NCBI GenBank assembly: GCA_039918235.1
Contig: JBDSHZ010000088.1
Coordinates: 1-9,785, forward strand
Reading direction: 5' to 3'
Length of the DNA stretch: 9,785 bases
From: Pseudopedobacter sp039918235
GTDB lineage: Bacteria; Bacteroidota; Bacteroidia; Sphingobacteriales; Sphingobacteriaceae
Both the position numbers and the translations under genes were made by a program. Positions 1 through 7,260 of the stretch are shown here, piece after piece; the stretch's first letter is position 1; each line of letters begins with the position of its first letter. Below the pieces are notes generated by a model. It saw only the letters and a program-made list of their open reading frames with translations. It did no database searches and had not been told where the DNA came from.

Positions 1-1
1 A

Positions 2-562
2 AATGTAAAATTGGGCTTAAATAACCTCACTGATATTCAGTTTGTAATTAGTTCTTTGGAAACAGAACTGATAAAATCATCCCTTGGCAAACAAAAAAGC
101 ACTCAATTTGGAGGAATTACTGTGCGTGTTAAAAGAAATATATGGGGAAATGATGCTGGAAAAACAGCGCTAGCGATCATGCCTTTTATTAATGTGCCAG
201 TCCGCAAAGATGAAAGTAAAATTACAGGTGGTTTGATTGTTCCATTTTCTTTGAGCTTAGCAAATGACTGGGGATTTGGCGCTCAGATACAGACAGACTT
301 TATAGAAAATCAAAATTCTTCAGGCTATCACCTTAATTATTTGGCTTCTGCCACGTTGGCCCATCCACTCTTTAAAAAATTTGATTTCTTTGTAGAATCT
401 TACATTACACAAGAAACAGAAATAAATTTATTTGAATACTTTTTCAATACTGGCTTAGTTTATGAACTTGGTGAACATTTCAAATTAGATGGCGGAATTA
501 ATTATGGAATCAAACAATCCTCCTCAAAGGTTTATTTTATAGGATTATCTTTCAGATATTAG
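2..562 (+). CDS. Outer-membrane transporter-like protein (Phenol_MetA_deg type), C-terminal part
   Basis: The reading frame is open to the left edge (in-frame codons N-V-K precede a TTG at 11), so this is the 3' part of a longer gene and the TTG is not a credible start. About 187 residues are visible. The pattern is that of a beta-barrel: alternating hydrophobic strands with short turns, a run such as WGFGAQIQTDF, then LKLDGG-like and NYGIK segments and a terminal aromatic strand ending in SFRY. This resembles the C-terminal half of the Phenol_MetA_deg family, which is often annotated simply as a transporter in Bacteroidota. The substrate cannot be told from sequence. It ends 16 bp before smpB on the same strand, with no terminator between, so the two are probably cotranscribed. 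Family assignment is by recall of the pattern and is moderately sure; outer-membrane location is more secure. Confidence 0.65.
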   Translation, partial: NVKLGLNNLTDIQFVISSLETELIKSSLGKQKSTQFGGITVRVKRNIWGNDAGKTALAIMPFINVPVRKDESKITGGLIVPFSLSLANDWGFGAQIQTDFIENQNSSGYHLNYLASATLAHPLFKKFDFFVESYITQETEINLFEYFFNTGLVYELGEHFKLDGGINYGIKQSSSKVYFIGLSFRY

Positions 563-578
563 CGGAAATTGTGCGTTT

Positions 579-1028
579 ATGGGATCAGACATTAACATCA
601 GAAATAAAAAGGCAAACTTTGAGTATCATATCTTAGAAACTTTTACTGCTGGAATAAAACTTTTAGGAACAGAAATAAAGTCGATTAGAGAGGGGAAAGC
701 CAACATCAGTGACTCTTTCTGTACTTTTGTAAATGCTGAATTATACGTTAGAAACTTGCATATTTCAGAATACTCTCATGGTTCATTTTATAATCATGAA
801 GCCAAAAGAGACCGCAAACTTTTGCTCACCAAAAAAGAATTAAAAAAATTAGTTGTCAAAGGAGAAGATAAAGGACTAACCATCATCCCTTTAAAGATTT
901 TTATCAGCGATAGAGGTTTTGCAAAAATGGACATCGCTTTGGCTCAGGGTAAAAAAGCCTTTGACAAAAGAGATTCTTTAAAAGAACGTGATGTAAAAAG
1001 GGAGATGGATGCGGCTATGAAGAGGTAG
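579..1028 (+). CDS. smpB: SsrA-binding protein SmpB
   Basis: SmpB binds the tRNA-like part of tmRNA and delivers it to stalled ribosomes, starting trans-translation and tagging of the incomplete protein. The 149-residue length is normal. Conserved features are NKKANFEY at residues 9-16, GTEIKSIREGK at 30-40 (RNA-binding OB-fold), the NHEAKRDRKLLL stretch at 72-83, and the basic C-terminal GKKAFDKRDSLKERD at 124-138, followed by the tail that folds into a helix in the ribosomal mRNA channel. The ATG at 579 places the conserved N-terminus as expected; no Shine-Dalgarno sequence precedes it, as is usual in Bacteroidota. It follows an outer-membrane protein gene by 16 bp and converges on pcm with 53 bp between. 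The tmRNA gene itself is not in this window. Confidence 0.97.
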   Translation: MGSDINIRNKKANFEYHILETFTAGIKLLGTEIKSIREGKANISDSFCTFVNAELYVRNLHISEYSHGSFYNHEAKRDRKLLLTKKELKKLVVKGEDKGLTIIPLKIFISDRGFAKMDIALAQGKKAFDKRDSLKERDVKREMDAAMKR

Positions 1029-1081
1029 TTTAACAGATAGTTGGCTAGATGATGAGCGCAATAACTGATAACCTCATAAAA

Positions 1082-1738
1082 TTACCAAGCTTGATCTCCT
1101 AACAAAGGCACAAATCTAAAAGTATCTAAAACAATCTTATCGAAATCATTTTCTGTTACGCGGATAACGGTCACCATTTTTTGTTCCTTCTCATCTCCTA
1201 CTGGAATCACTAGAATTCCCCCAATCTTTAATTGACGAAGTAAAATTTGAGGAACCATTGGAGCGCCAGCTGTCACAATTATTTTATCATAGGGTGCGTG
1301 TGCTGCAATTCCTTTAGAACCATCTCCTAAAAAAAACTCAGGTTTATAGCCTATGTGAGGCAAAACCTGAATGGTTCTCAAGTAAAGTTTTTCCTGTCTT
1401 TCTATGGTATAAACCTTAGCTCCCAATTCTAGTAAAACACAGGTTTGGTAACCACAGCCAGTTCCAATTTCTAATACTTTATTACCTGGTTTAATGTGTA
1501 ATAACTCGCTTTGGTAAGCCACCGTGTAGGGATTGGAGATGGTTTGTCCTTCCCCAATAGGAAAAGCTTTATCTAAATAAGCTTGTGCCCAAAAAGTTTC
1601 ATCAAAAAAATAATGTCTTTTCACTTTGGCAATTGCTTCCAGTACTTTCTGGTCAGAAATTCCTTTTGCTTTTAGTTCTTCAACAAGCTTTTTTCTTGCT
1701 CCCTTCTCACGATAATTATCTACAAATTTATAAGCCAT
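1082..1738 (-). CDS. pcm: Protein-L-isoaspartate(D-aspartate) O-methyltransferase
   Basis: This cytosolic repair enzyme uses S-adenosylmethionine to methylate isoaspartyl residues that arise from spontaneous Asn/Asp damage, allowing them to revert to normal Asp. The 218-residue protein shows the family landmarks in order: IGEGQTISNPYTVA at 61-74, the SAM-binding motif I VLEIGTGCGYQT at 88-99, the acidic end of the next strand (YTIER, 110-114), GDG at 138-140, the DKIIVTAGAPMVP segment at 151-163, and RFVPLLGD near the C-terminus (208-215). All match the E. coli Pcm pattern. The ATG at 1738 is preceded by a near-consensus -7 box only 7 bp upstream, so the mRNA may be nearly leaderless. It is a single-gene unit: divergent from the gene at 1942 and convergent with smpB. 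Confidence 0.95.
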   Translation of the reverse strand: MAYKFVDNYREKGARKKLVEELKAKGISDQKVLEAIAKVKRHYFFDETFWAQAYLDKAFPIGEGQTISNPYTVAYQSELLHIKPGNKVLEIGTGCGYQTCVLLELGAKVYTIERQEKLYLRTIQVLPHIGYKPEFFLGDGSKGIAAHAPYDKIIVTAGAPMVPQILLRQLKIGGILVIPVGDEKEQKMVTVIRVTENDFDKIVLDTFRFVPLLGDQAW

Positions 1739-1745
1739 TGTTCCG

Positions 1746-1779
1746 CAAAAATAGGTTCTGAAAATTGAATTATCATCAA
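1746..1779 (-). promoter_or_regulatory. Candidate pcm promoter (Bacteroidota -33/-7 type)
   Basis: Read on the minus strand, TATTTTTG (1753 down to 1746) matches the Bacteroidota -7 consensus TAnnTTTG fully. A TTG (1779-1777) lies 23 bp upstream, at the long end of the reported TTG-N17-23 spacing. The box ends 7 bp before the pcm ATG, so the predicted start of transcription falls within a few bases of the start codon. This is a consensus match, not a mapped start site. Confidence 0.5.
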
Positions 1780-1783
1780 TTTT
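1761..1783. repeat. 8-bp perfect inverted repeat at the pcm promoter
   Basis: AAAATTGA (1761-1768) and TCAATTTT (1776-1783) are exact reverse complements separated by 7 bp, with arm centres 15 bp apart. The right arm covers the putative -33 TTG of the pcm promoter and the rest fills the -33/-7 spacer. The position suits a repressor operator. AT-rich intergenic DNA can produce such repeats by chance, so function is inferred only. Confidence 0.35.
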
Positions 1784-1914
1784 TGTGAAGATAAGATTAA
1801 AGGTTTTTTAAGTACTGATTATTAATAACTTGTTTAACAACTAATATTAGAGATTATACCTTGCTTTGCAATTGATTTCTTAATTTGAGGCCATTAAGTT
1901 AAATGCAAAATGAC

Positions 1915-1922
1915 TAATTTTA
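1915..1922 (+). promoter_or_regulatory. Weak -7 box candidate for the gene at 1942
   Basis: TAATTTTA matches TAnnTTTG at all but the last position and ends 19 bp before the ATG at 1942. The nearest TTTG (1884-1887) is 27 bp upstream, longer than the usual spacing. No better element is visible in this intergenic stretch for the plus-strand gene. Confidence 0.22.
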
Positions 1923-1941
1923 TCTATTAGAAAAAAGATTC

Positions 1942-2625
1942 ATGAAAATCCAAAAATACGTTCTAATTACCCTTATTATATTATATTCTATATCAGGTTT
2001 TTCGCAATCCAAAAATAACTCGGGTTATTCCATTGGATTAAAATTACTTTCTGTGGAAGAACTGCCTAAATTTTTTAATGAAGTAAGAACAGGTTCTAAA
2101 TATGAGGTTATCCCTTACTTTGGTGCAATGTTAAAATATACAGACAACCAGATCAGTTACAGATTAGTAGTGTCAAATAGTAGTATAAAAGACTATTCGA
2201 TAAAAAACGAATGTGAGACCTGTGAAGTGATGATGGGGAAATATAAATCAACAACAGTTAAAATAGGTTTTGAAAAAAGCAGTACTTATACACGTCTTCA
2301 GCCTTTTTTCGGTACTGATATCGGTTTTAAACTTGCTAGTTTTAATGGTGATGCCTCTGATTCAAATTCCTCTACATTCTTATATAAAGCATATAGTGAA
2401 AAAACCGGCGCCATTTTCTATCCATTTGTAGGGCTTAAATATACTTTCACAAAATTTCTCACCTTGAGTGCCGAAACAGGAATAGATTTTTTGTACAGCT
2501 ATGATAAAGAAGTTAAATCATTCCCTGGAACCGCTAGTCCGTATTCTAATAGGGTTTTTAGATGGAACTATAATTTTAAACCGCTGGGATTGTTAAGCTT
2601 ACAATTTAATTTTGGGGAAAGATAA
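1942..2625 (+). CDS. Secreted outer-membrane beta-barrel protein of unknown function
   Basis: I do not recognise a named family beyond a generic outer-membrane beta-barrel. The 227-residue product starts with a Sec signal peptide (MKIQKY, hydrophobic core 7-19, likely cleavage around GFSQ/S at 20-23). The mature part has strands rich in alternating Tyr/Phe, for example YEVIPYFGAMLKY (54-66), LQPFFGTDIGFK (119-130), FYPFVGLKYTF (159-169), LSAETGIDFLYSY (175-187) and the closing LGLLSLQFNF (215-224). The predicted loop at about 84-100 carries a CETC pair (C91, C94), the only cysteines in the protein, which could form a disulfide outside the cytoplasm. The size suits an 8-stranded barrel. It stands alone between pcm (divergent) and priA (convergent, 2 bp between stops), so context gives no functional hint. 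Confidence 0.75.
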   Translation: MKIQKYVLITLIILYSISGFSQSKNNSGYSIGLKLLSVEELPKFFNEVRTGSKYEVIPYFGAMLKYTDNQISYRLVVSNSSIKDYSIKNECETCEVMMGKYKSTTVKIGFEKSSTYTRLQPFFGTDIGFKLASFNGDASDSNSSTFLYKAYSEKTGAIFYPFVGLKYTFTKFLTLSAETGIDFLYSYDKEVKSFPGTASPYSNRVFRWNYNFKPLGLLSLQFNFGER

Positions 2626-2627
2626 AA

Positions 2628-5108
2628 TTAATAAGGATCAACATCTAAAACAAGGTATGCTCCTTTATTCAGCTTATTAATTTCAAATTCAGAAACCTGT
2701 TCTTTTAACAGGTTTTTCACTTTAGGTACTGATTGATTTTTCCAATCTATTTTTACGATGATACTTTGTATGTAATAGTTTCTAATTCTCCCAATTAAAG
2801 GCGCTTGAGGACCTAAAATCATATCTCCCAATTTAATTTTTAAGCCTTTGGCAAAGTTCTCTGCAATAACTAATAATTTCCCTAAATCCTTGTGTTTAAT
2901 ATTAATGTGAATGATTTTATGAAAAGGAGGATATTTAAACTGCTTTCTTTCTATCATCTCTTCCCTAAACATCCCTTCATAATCATTATCCACCACCTGC
3001 TTAATAATTCTATGCTTTATATCATAAGTCTGTATGATCACTTTTCCCTGCTTATTTCTCCGTCCCGCTCTTCCGGCAACCTGTGAAAGCATTTGAAAGC
3101 TCCGCTCAAAAGCTCTAAAATCTGGAAACTGAATCATGCTATCTGCATTGATGATTCCTATGAGCGTAATATTGTCAAAATCTAAGCCTTTAGCAACCAT
3201 TTGAGTTCCCACTAAAATATCAATTTTACGGTCTTCAAAATCACTTAGAATAACCTGATGGGCATTTTTATTCCGCGTGGTATCATAATCCATTCTCGAA
3301 ATTTTCGCATCGGGCAAAAGCACTTTAAGATCATCTTCTACCTTCTCCGTTCCTAAACCTTTGTACTCAATATGCTTAGAACCACAGGCAGGACATTCGG
3401 TAATATTATCTTCCTTATAGCCGCAATAATGGCAATGCAATTTCCCTGAAGCTTTATGATAAGTTAAACTGACATCGCAATTGATACATTTTGGGGTGTT
3501 GCCACAAGTTTTACAGATTAAGATGGGCACATAACCTCTCCTATTCTGAAAAAGGATCACCTGCTCTTTTTGAGCCAGCGCCTTTTCAATTTGCGCAATA
3601 AGTACACTTGTAAAGTTCTCTTTAATCAGCTTTCTTGATCTCTCTTCCGTAATACTGATCACCTCAATTTCTGGAAGATTCACCCCTCCATACCTGGTGT
3701 TCAGCTTTACTAATCCATATTTTTTATTGATGGCATTAAAATAAGTCTCTAGCGCAGGTGTAGCAGAGCCCAAAAGAACTTTAGCACTCATCATGTTCCC
3801 CAGAATGATGGCCGCGTCACGGGCATTGTAACGTGGCGCAGGGTCATACTGCTTAAAGCTCGCCTCATGCTCTTCATCAACAATAATTAATCCCAGTTTT
3901 ATAAAAGGAAGAAATATAGATGACCTTGCCCCCAGAATAATTTTTACTTCATTATTCAGCACTTTCTGCCATATTTCAGCCCGTTCATTATCATTGAATT
4001 TACTATGATATAGCATAATCTGATTCCCGAAATAAACCTTTAACCTGTCTATGATCTGACTAGTCAACGCAATTTCAGGCAATAGGTACAGCACCTGATT
4101 GCCTTTTTCTAAATACTCCTCAATCAGCCTGATATAAAGCTGCGTTTTCCCAGAGGAAGTGATTCCATGTAATAAAGTAACTGCTTTTGATTGAAATGAA
4201 TCTTTGACCTCCTCAAACGCGGTGTTCTGTTCCTCACTTAAAATAAAATCAGATGCAACAGAATTATCTAGACTAGAAAACCTGCTCACTACTTTATCCT
4301 GTTGAAAAAAAACATCTTTAGCTATCAATGCTTTAATTACTGCCGCACTTACCCCAGAAGCTTCAATCAAGTCTGATTTTTTTACTTCCCCAACCTCTTT
4401 TTTCAATTTCATAAAAGAGAGGAGTGCATCTGCCTGTTTAGGAGCCCTTTCTAAAATTTCAAATAGTTGCTTTAAATTTTCTTTATCCTCATAAAAAGTA
4501 TTCAGTTGGATAAGTGCCAATTTCTTAGGTTGGTATTTTTCTGAAATTTCTTCAGAAATAAAAATAACTTTCTTTTCCAATAAGCTCCTTAATAGTGGAA
4601 ATATTGATTTTTGTCCTAATATTTTAGTGATTTCACTTATTGTAAGCTCATGCCTCATTTCTAAAGCATCTAAAATCAGGAACTCTTTATCGCTCAGTAA
4701 AGAGCGGTCAAAACCATGTTCCAAATTTAAAATTATCCGGGTTTCACTAGCCAGTTTTAAAGCTGACGGCAATGCAGCAGCCATAACCTCGCCCAGGTTA
4801 CACAGGTAATAATCTGCTATCCATTTCCAAAATTCCACCTGATTTGGGGTAACAATAGGTTTTTCATCAATGATATCTATGAGGTATTTTGCCTCATATC
4901 CTATGGGTGCATTTAAGGAAACAGAATGGATGATAGCAGTATAAATTTTGCTTTTCCCAAATTGAACTACCGCTCGCTTCCCAATCTCAACGAAATCATT
5001 CATCTCAAAAGGAACACGGTAAGTGTAAGTTTTAGGAATTGCAAGGGGAAGAATTACCTCTACAAAAAAGGTTTTACGCCGCTCATCAGAGGTTTCAAAA
5101 TCTATCAT
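2628..5108 (-). CDS. priA: Primosomal protein N' (replication restart helicase PriA)
   Basis: PriA recognises stalled or collapsed replication forks, unwinds lagging-strand DNA 3' to 5', and starts primosome assembly to reload the replicative helicase. The 826 residues contain an N-terminal 3'-DNA-binding domain (about 12-110, starting FFVEVILPLAIPKTYTYRV), a winged-helix-like middle region, Walker A GITSSGKT (315-322), Walker B DEEH (411-414), motif III GSAT (447-450), and motifs V (GTQMVAKGLDFD, 634-645) and VI (QVAGRAGR, 676-683). Eight zinc-binding cysteines are all present at 532, 535, 541, 544, 559, 562, 572 and 575. The protein is longer than E. coli PriA (732), with extra sequence mainly between about 120 and 290; similar lengths are usual in Bacteroidota. 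Its ATG overlaps the stop of the upstream DUF423 gene as TAATG, suggesting translational coupling. No motif is missing and the gene looks intact. Confidence 0.97.
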   Translation of the reverse strand: MIDFETSDERRKTFFVEVILPLAIPKTYTYRVPFEMNDFVEIGKRAVVQFGKSKIYTAIIHSVSLNAPIGYEAKYLIDIIDEKPIVTPNQVEFWKWIADYYLCNLGEVMAAALPSALKLASETRIILNLEHGFDRSLLSDKEFLILDALEMRHELTISEITKILGQKSIFPLLRSLLEKKVIFISEEISEKYQPKKLALIQLNTFYEDKENLKQLFEILERAPKQADALLSFMKLKKEVGEVKKSDLIEASGVSAAVIKALIAKDVFFQQDKVVSRFSSLDNSVASDFILSEEQNTAFEEVKDSFQSKAVTLLHGITSSGKTQLYIRLIEEYLEKGNQVLYLLPEIALTSQIIDRLKVYFGNQIMLYHSKFNDNERAEIWQKVLNNEVKIILGARSSIFLPFIKLGLIIVDEEHEASFKQYDPAPRYNARDAAIILGNMMSAKVLLGSATPALETYFNAINKKYGLVKLNTRYGGVNLPEIEVISITEERSRKLIKENFTSVLIAQIEKALAQKEQVILFQNRRGYVPILICKTCGNTPKCINCDVSLTYHKASGKLHCHYCGYKEDNITECPACGSKHIEYKGLGTEKVEDDLKVLLPDAKISRMDYDTTRNKNAHQVILSDFEDRKIDILVGTQMVAKGLDFDNITLIGIINADSMIQFPDFRAFERSFQMLSQVAGRAGRRNKQGKVIIQTYDIKHRIIKQVVDNDYEGMFREEMIERKQFKYPPFHKIIHINIKHKDLGKLLVIAENFAKGLKIKLGDMILGPQAPLIGRIRNYYIQSIIVKIDWKNQSVPKVKNLLKEQVSEFEINKLNKGAYLVLDVDPY

Positions 5109-5494
5109 TATTTATCTCTCAGGGCAGCTAACATTAAACTTAACCATCCTAAAATAAAAAAAACTCCACCTATTGGAGTAATAGGACCTAAAAAGTTTAA
5201 ATTGGACCATCCTAATACATCTTTTAAAGCCATTAAATATAAAGAACCACTAAATAAGATTATTCCTGCGGTAAAGCAATAAGAAGAAAAATTGATGATT
5301 TTATTTCTAAACCTTGCAAAAGTAGAAAGGAACAAAAGTGCAAAAGTATGGTAGAAATGATATTGTACCGCAGTGTGCCAAATCTCCAGCTGGTCAGGAT
5401 TTAGGATTTTTTTTAAACTATGTGCGCCGAAGGCGCCAAGCACTACTCCAAGGGTTCCAAATATTGCTGCAAAAATAATAATTCTCTTATTCAC
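5108..5494 (-). CDS. DUF423 family small membrane protein
   Basis: This 128-residue integral inner-membrane protein belongs to the DUF423 family (YgdD/YwdK-like), whose biochemical role is not established to my knowledge. Family landmarks are LGAFGAHSL near residues 19-27, YHFYHTFALL at 45-54, FSGSLY at about 80-85 and GPITPIGG at 103-110. Four hydrophobic segments are visible, at roughly 4-24, 46-63, 70-90 and 103-125, consistent with four membrane passes. The start is a GTG at 5494: an in-frame TAA lies four codons upstream and no ATG occurs before the first membrane segment. The last base of the coding region is shared with the A of the priA start codon, so the two genes are almost certainly one transcript with DUF423 first. 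Any functional link to replication restart is not known. Confidence 0.9.
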   Translation of the reverse strand: MNKRIIIFAAIFGTLGVVLGAFGAHSLKKILNPDQLEIWHTAVQYHFYHTFALLFLSTFARFRNKIINFSSYCFTAGIILFSGSLYLMALKDVLGWSNLNFLGPITPIGGVFFILGWLSLMLAALRDK

Positions 5495-5553
5495 GTTGGT
5501 GTTTTAGGTTCTGCTAATTTAATAAAGATGAATCCAATTTTCGCCCTTCAATT

Positions 5554-5569
5554 CAAAAATCTATTTTTG
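5554..5569. repeat. Symmetric CAAAAAT-CT-ATTTTTG element between divergent genes
   Basis: Two perfect 7-bp inverted arms (5554-5560 and 5563-5569) are separated by CT. The right arm forms most of the -7 box for the gene at 5590. The left arm, read on the minus strand, gives GATTTTTG, one base off the TAnnTTTG consensus and facing the DUF423-priA operon. It could be a bidirectional promoter core or an operator. No good -33 element is seen on the minus side. Confidence 0.35.
5562..5569 (+). promoter_or_regulatory. Candidate -7 box for the 5590-8727 gene pair
   Basis: TATTTTTG is a full match to the Bacteroidota -7 consensus TAnnTTTG and ends 20 bp before the ATG at 5590, predicting a short leader of about 15 bases. 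The same nine-base string CTATTTTTG occurs in the pcm promoter. In the expected -33 region only TTTTCG (5538-5543) is seen, not a clean TTTG or TTG, so the promoter is incomplete by consensus. Confidence 0.45.
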
Positions 5570-5574
5570 TTGCT

Positions 5575-5580
5575 AAGGAG
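5575..5580 (+). promoter_or_regulatory. Shine-Dalgarno-like AAGGAG before the gene at 5590
   Basis: AAGGAG lies 9 bases before the ATG at 5590, a spacing at which it could pair with the 16S anti-SD. Bacteroidota rarely use such sites and none of the other genes in the window shows one this good, so it may be chance. It does support the chosen start. Confidence 0.35.
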
Positions 5581-5589
5581 TGCTCTAAA

Positions 5590-7212
5590 ATGAAGAAAAT
5601 CATCACCATCATCAGTCTGTTAATTATTGGAATTGTAGCGGTTACTTGGCTTTACTTCAGCAATTTATCATCATTTGAAAATTCAAACGAAAGGGTTTTT
5701 AAAATACTTCCTGCCAATGCTTCTTTAGTATTTGAATACAAGAATGAGGACTCATTTTATGAAATATTTAAAGATTTCACACTTTTTAAGGAAGTGTTGG
5801 GAAAAAACAACCTAGAATATTTAGGTGCTTTAAAGCAAATTTTTGTTGATAATGGCACTTTCTCCAGTTCATTTTTAAAAAGCGACGTTTTCCTTTCCTT
5901 GCATCAAACAGAGAAAAATAAAGCTGACATTTTAATTATCGCTCCTTTATCTAAAGATGCGAAGCAAAAAGAGGCACTTTTTATTAATTCTTTGAAGGAA
6001 AAATATAAATTAATAGACACTTTATCTCAAGGGAATGAGCCTATTTATCAACTTCCATTTAACAAAAGCGCTAACTTTTATTTTAGTTTTGATCAAGACT
6101 TATTGATAGGCAGTTTTAATAAAAGTCTGGTGATTCAAAGTCAGACGCAATCAAAAAAGAAGGAGTTCAACAATAATTTTTTAGTAGATTTTAAAAGTAC
6201 CAGAAACAAAAACTCCATTGCCAATCTTTACATCAACTTTTCTAAACTTCCTGATTTACTGAATAATTTCTCTGGCAGAAAAAATCCTGAAGAAACATTT
6301 CCACTAAAAGCATTTGACGCATCAGCATCATTAAATATCAATTACCAAACAAATGCTTTTATGTTTAGCGGAATTACTAACGTAAACTTAAAAGCAAAGA
6401 ATTATTATAACTTATTTCTAAATCAGCAACCTGGGGCCAGTACTTTAAAAAATATTTTACCTTATGATGCTGCCAGTTATTCGTTTTATTACGTTTCTGA
6501 TCTGAAAAAATTTAAACAAGGACTGAATGAATTATTTATACAAAGAAAAGAATCTGAAAAACTTCAGAAACAAATAGATAATATCACTGCTAGACATTCT
6601 ATTAATATAGAAAATGAATTGATGCCTGTTTTAGGCAATGAATTTGGTGTTATTCATTTTGCTTCCGGAGATAAAATTGGGATTATAAAGACACCTAATA
6701 CCAATAGAATGTCTTTCCTATTGTCTACCATCAGTTCAGACGTTACTGAAAAAATCAGAAGATTTGATGATTCTTTTGTATTCTACAATTATTTAGGAGA
6801 CCCGTTTAAAAATTTCCAAAGACCCTATTATGCAATTATTGAAAATCATGTTATTGTGGCTAATAACACTACTGTTTTAAATCGATTTTTAAAAAACTAT
6901 AATGACCAAAATTTCTTAAACAGAACAGAAAAAAACTTAGATTTTCAGCAGTATTTATCTAATCAGGGAAATATTTTCTATTTTATCCATAACAGTAATG
7001 CTAAATCAATGATCAAATCTTATCTATCTGGCACAGCCAACAAGTCGTTTAAAAGTGATGATTTTGGCTGGACAGGTATTTATGGATTTGCCATTCAGTT
7101 TAGTGCCGATAAGGATAAGTTCTTTACTAATTTTTTCATGAGCAAAGTTCCAGCGAAAGAAAATCTGCTTCCTGCTGTTGATAATCAACTGATAGATTCC
7201 CTCCTAAATTAA
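5590..7212 (+). CDS. Membrane-anchored two-repeat protein, possibly DUF3352-like; function unknown
   Basis: The 540-residue product begins with two lysines and one hydrophobic helix (about 4-24) without an obvious cleavage site, so it is probably a signal-anchored periplasmic protein; an uncleaved topology is inferred. The rest has no catalytic motif I can name. It is made of two similar halves offset by 250 residues: ILPANA at 39-44 and ILPYDA at 289-294; ADILIIAP at 112-119 and KIGIIKTP at 362-369; FYFSFDQDLLIGSFNKSL at 163-180 and YYAIIENHVIVANNTTVL at 413-430; NLYINFSKL at 212-220 and IFYFIHNSN at 462-470. The alternation of strand-like stretches and the 'is it displayed, then value' pattern recall the DUF3352 family, a weak assignment. 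It is followed after 48 bp by the DUF5723-like barrel gene on the same strand, suggesting a joint envelope role. Confidence 0.7.
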   Translation: MKKIITIISLLIIGIVAVTWLYFSNLSSFENSNERVFKILPANASLVFEYKNEDSFYEIFKDFTLFKEVLGKNNLEYLGALKQIFVDNGTFSSSFLKSDVFLSLHQTEKNKADILIIAPLSKDAKQKEALFINSLKEKYKLIDTLSQGNEPIYQLPFNKSANFYFSFDQDLLIGSFNKSLVIQSQTQSKKKEFNNNFLVDFKSTRNKNSIANLYINFSKLPDLLNNFSGRKNPEETFPLKAFDASASLNINYQTNAFMFSGITNVNLKAKNYYNLFLNQQPGASTLKNILPYDAASYSFYYVSDLKKFKQGLNELFIQRKESEKLQKQIDNITARHSINIENELMPVLGNEFGVIHFASGDKIGIIKTPNTNRMSFLLSTISSDVTEKIRRFDDSFVFYNYLGDPFKNFQRPYYAIIENHVIVANNTTVLNRFLKNYNDQNFLNRTEKNLDFQQYLSNQGNIFYFIHNSNAKSMIKSYLSGTANKSFKSDDFGWTGIYGFAIQFSADKDKFFTNFFMSKVPAKENLLPAVDNQLIDSLLN

Positions 7213-7231
7213 ATCTTAACAAAAAAGTAAC

Positions 7232-7250
7232 ATCTTTAAATTTTTAAGAT
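7232..7250 (+). other. Short AT-rich hairpin between the two envelope genes
   Basis: ATCTT (7232-7236) and AAGAT (7246-7250) can pair around a 9-base AT-only loop, and TAAATTTA (7250-7257), two bases from a -7 box in quality, follows directly before the ATG at 7261. The stem is too short and AT-rich to be a convincing terminator and the two genes probably share a transcript. Confidence 0.2.
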
Positions 7251-7260
7251 AAATTTAGGG

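Noticed and set aside
11..13. TTG as the start codon of the first gene
   Set aside because: The frame is open to the window edge and the product lacks a signal peptide, so the real start lies outside the window.
1029..1081. Possible bidirectional terminator between smpB and pcm
   Set aside because: Only a 5-bp ATGAG/CTCAT stem with a loop of about 17 bases can be drawn and there is no T-tract.
1830..1840. TTGTT-T-AACAA inverted repeat in the pcm/1942 intergenic region
   Set aside because: Five-bp arms in very AT-rich DNA are expected by chance and it does not line up with any promoter box.
2892..3086. Open frame on the plus strand inside priA
   Set aside because: It is antisense to conserved PriA helicase sequence, has no recognisable domain and fits the pattern of a chance frame.
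4627..5282. Two plus-strand frames (4627-4809 and 4926-5282) opposite priA and DUF423
   Set aside because: Both lie antisense to well-supported genes, with no signal peptide, motif or start context.
5424..5436. GC-rich perfect hairpin GCGCC-GAA-GGCGC, possible terminator or attenuator
   Set aside because: It encodes the conserved GAFGAH motif of DUF423 on the minus strand and no U-tract follows directly, so codon constraint explains it.
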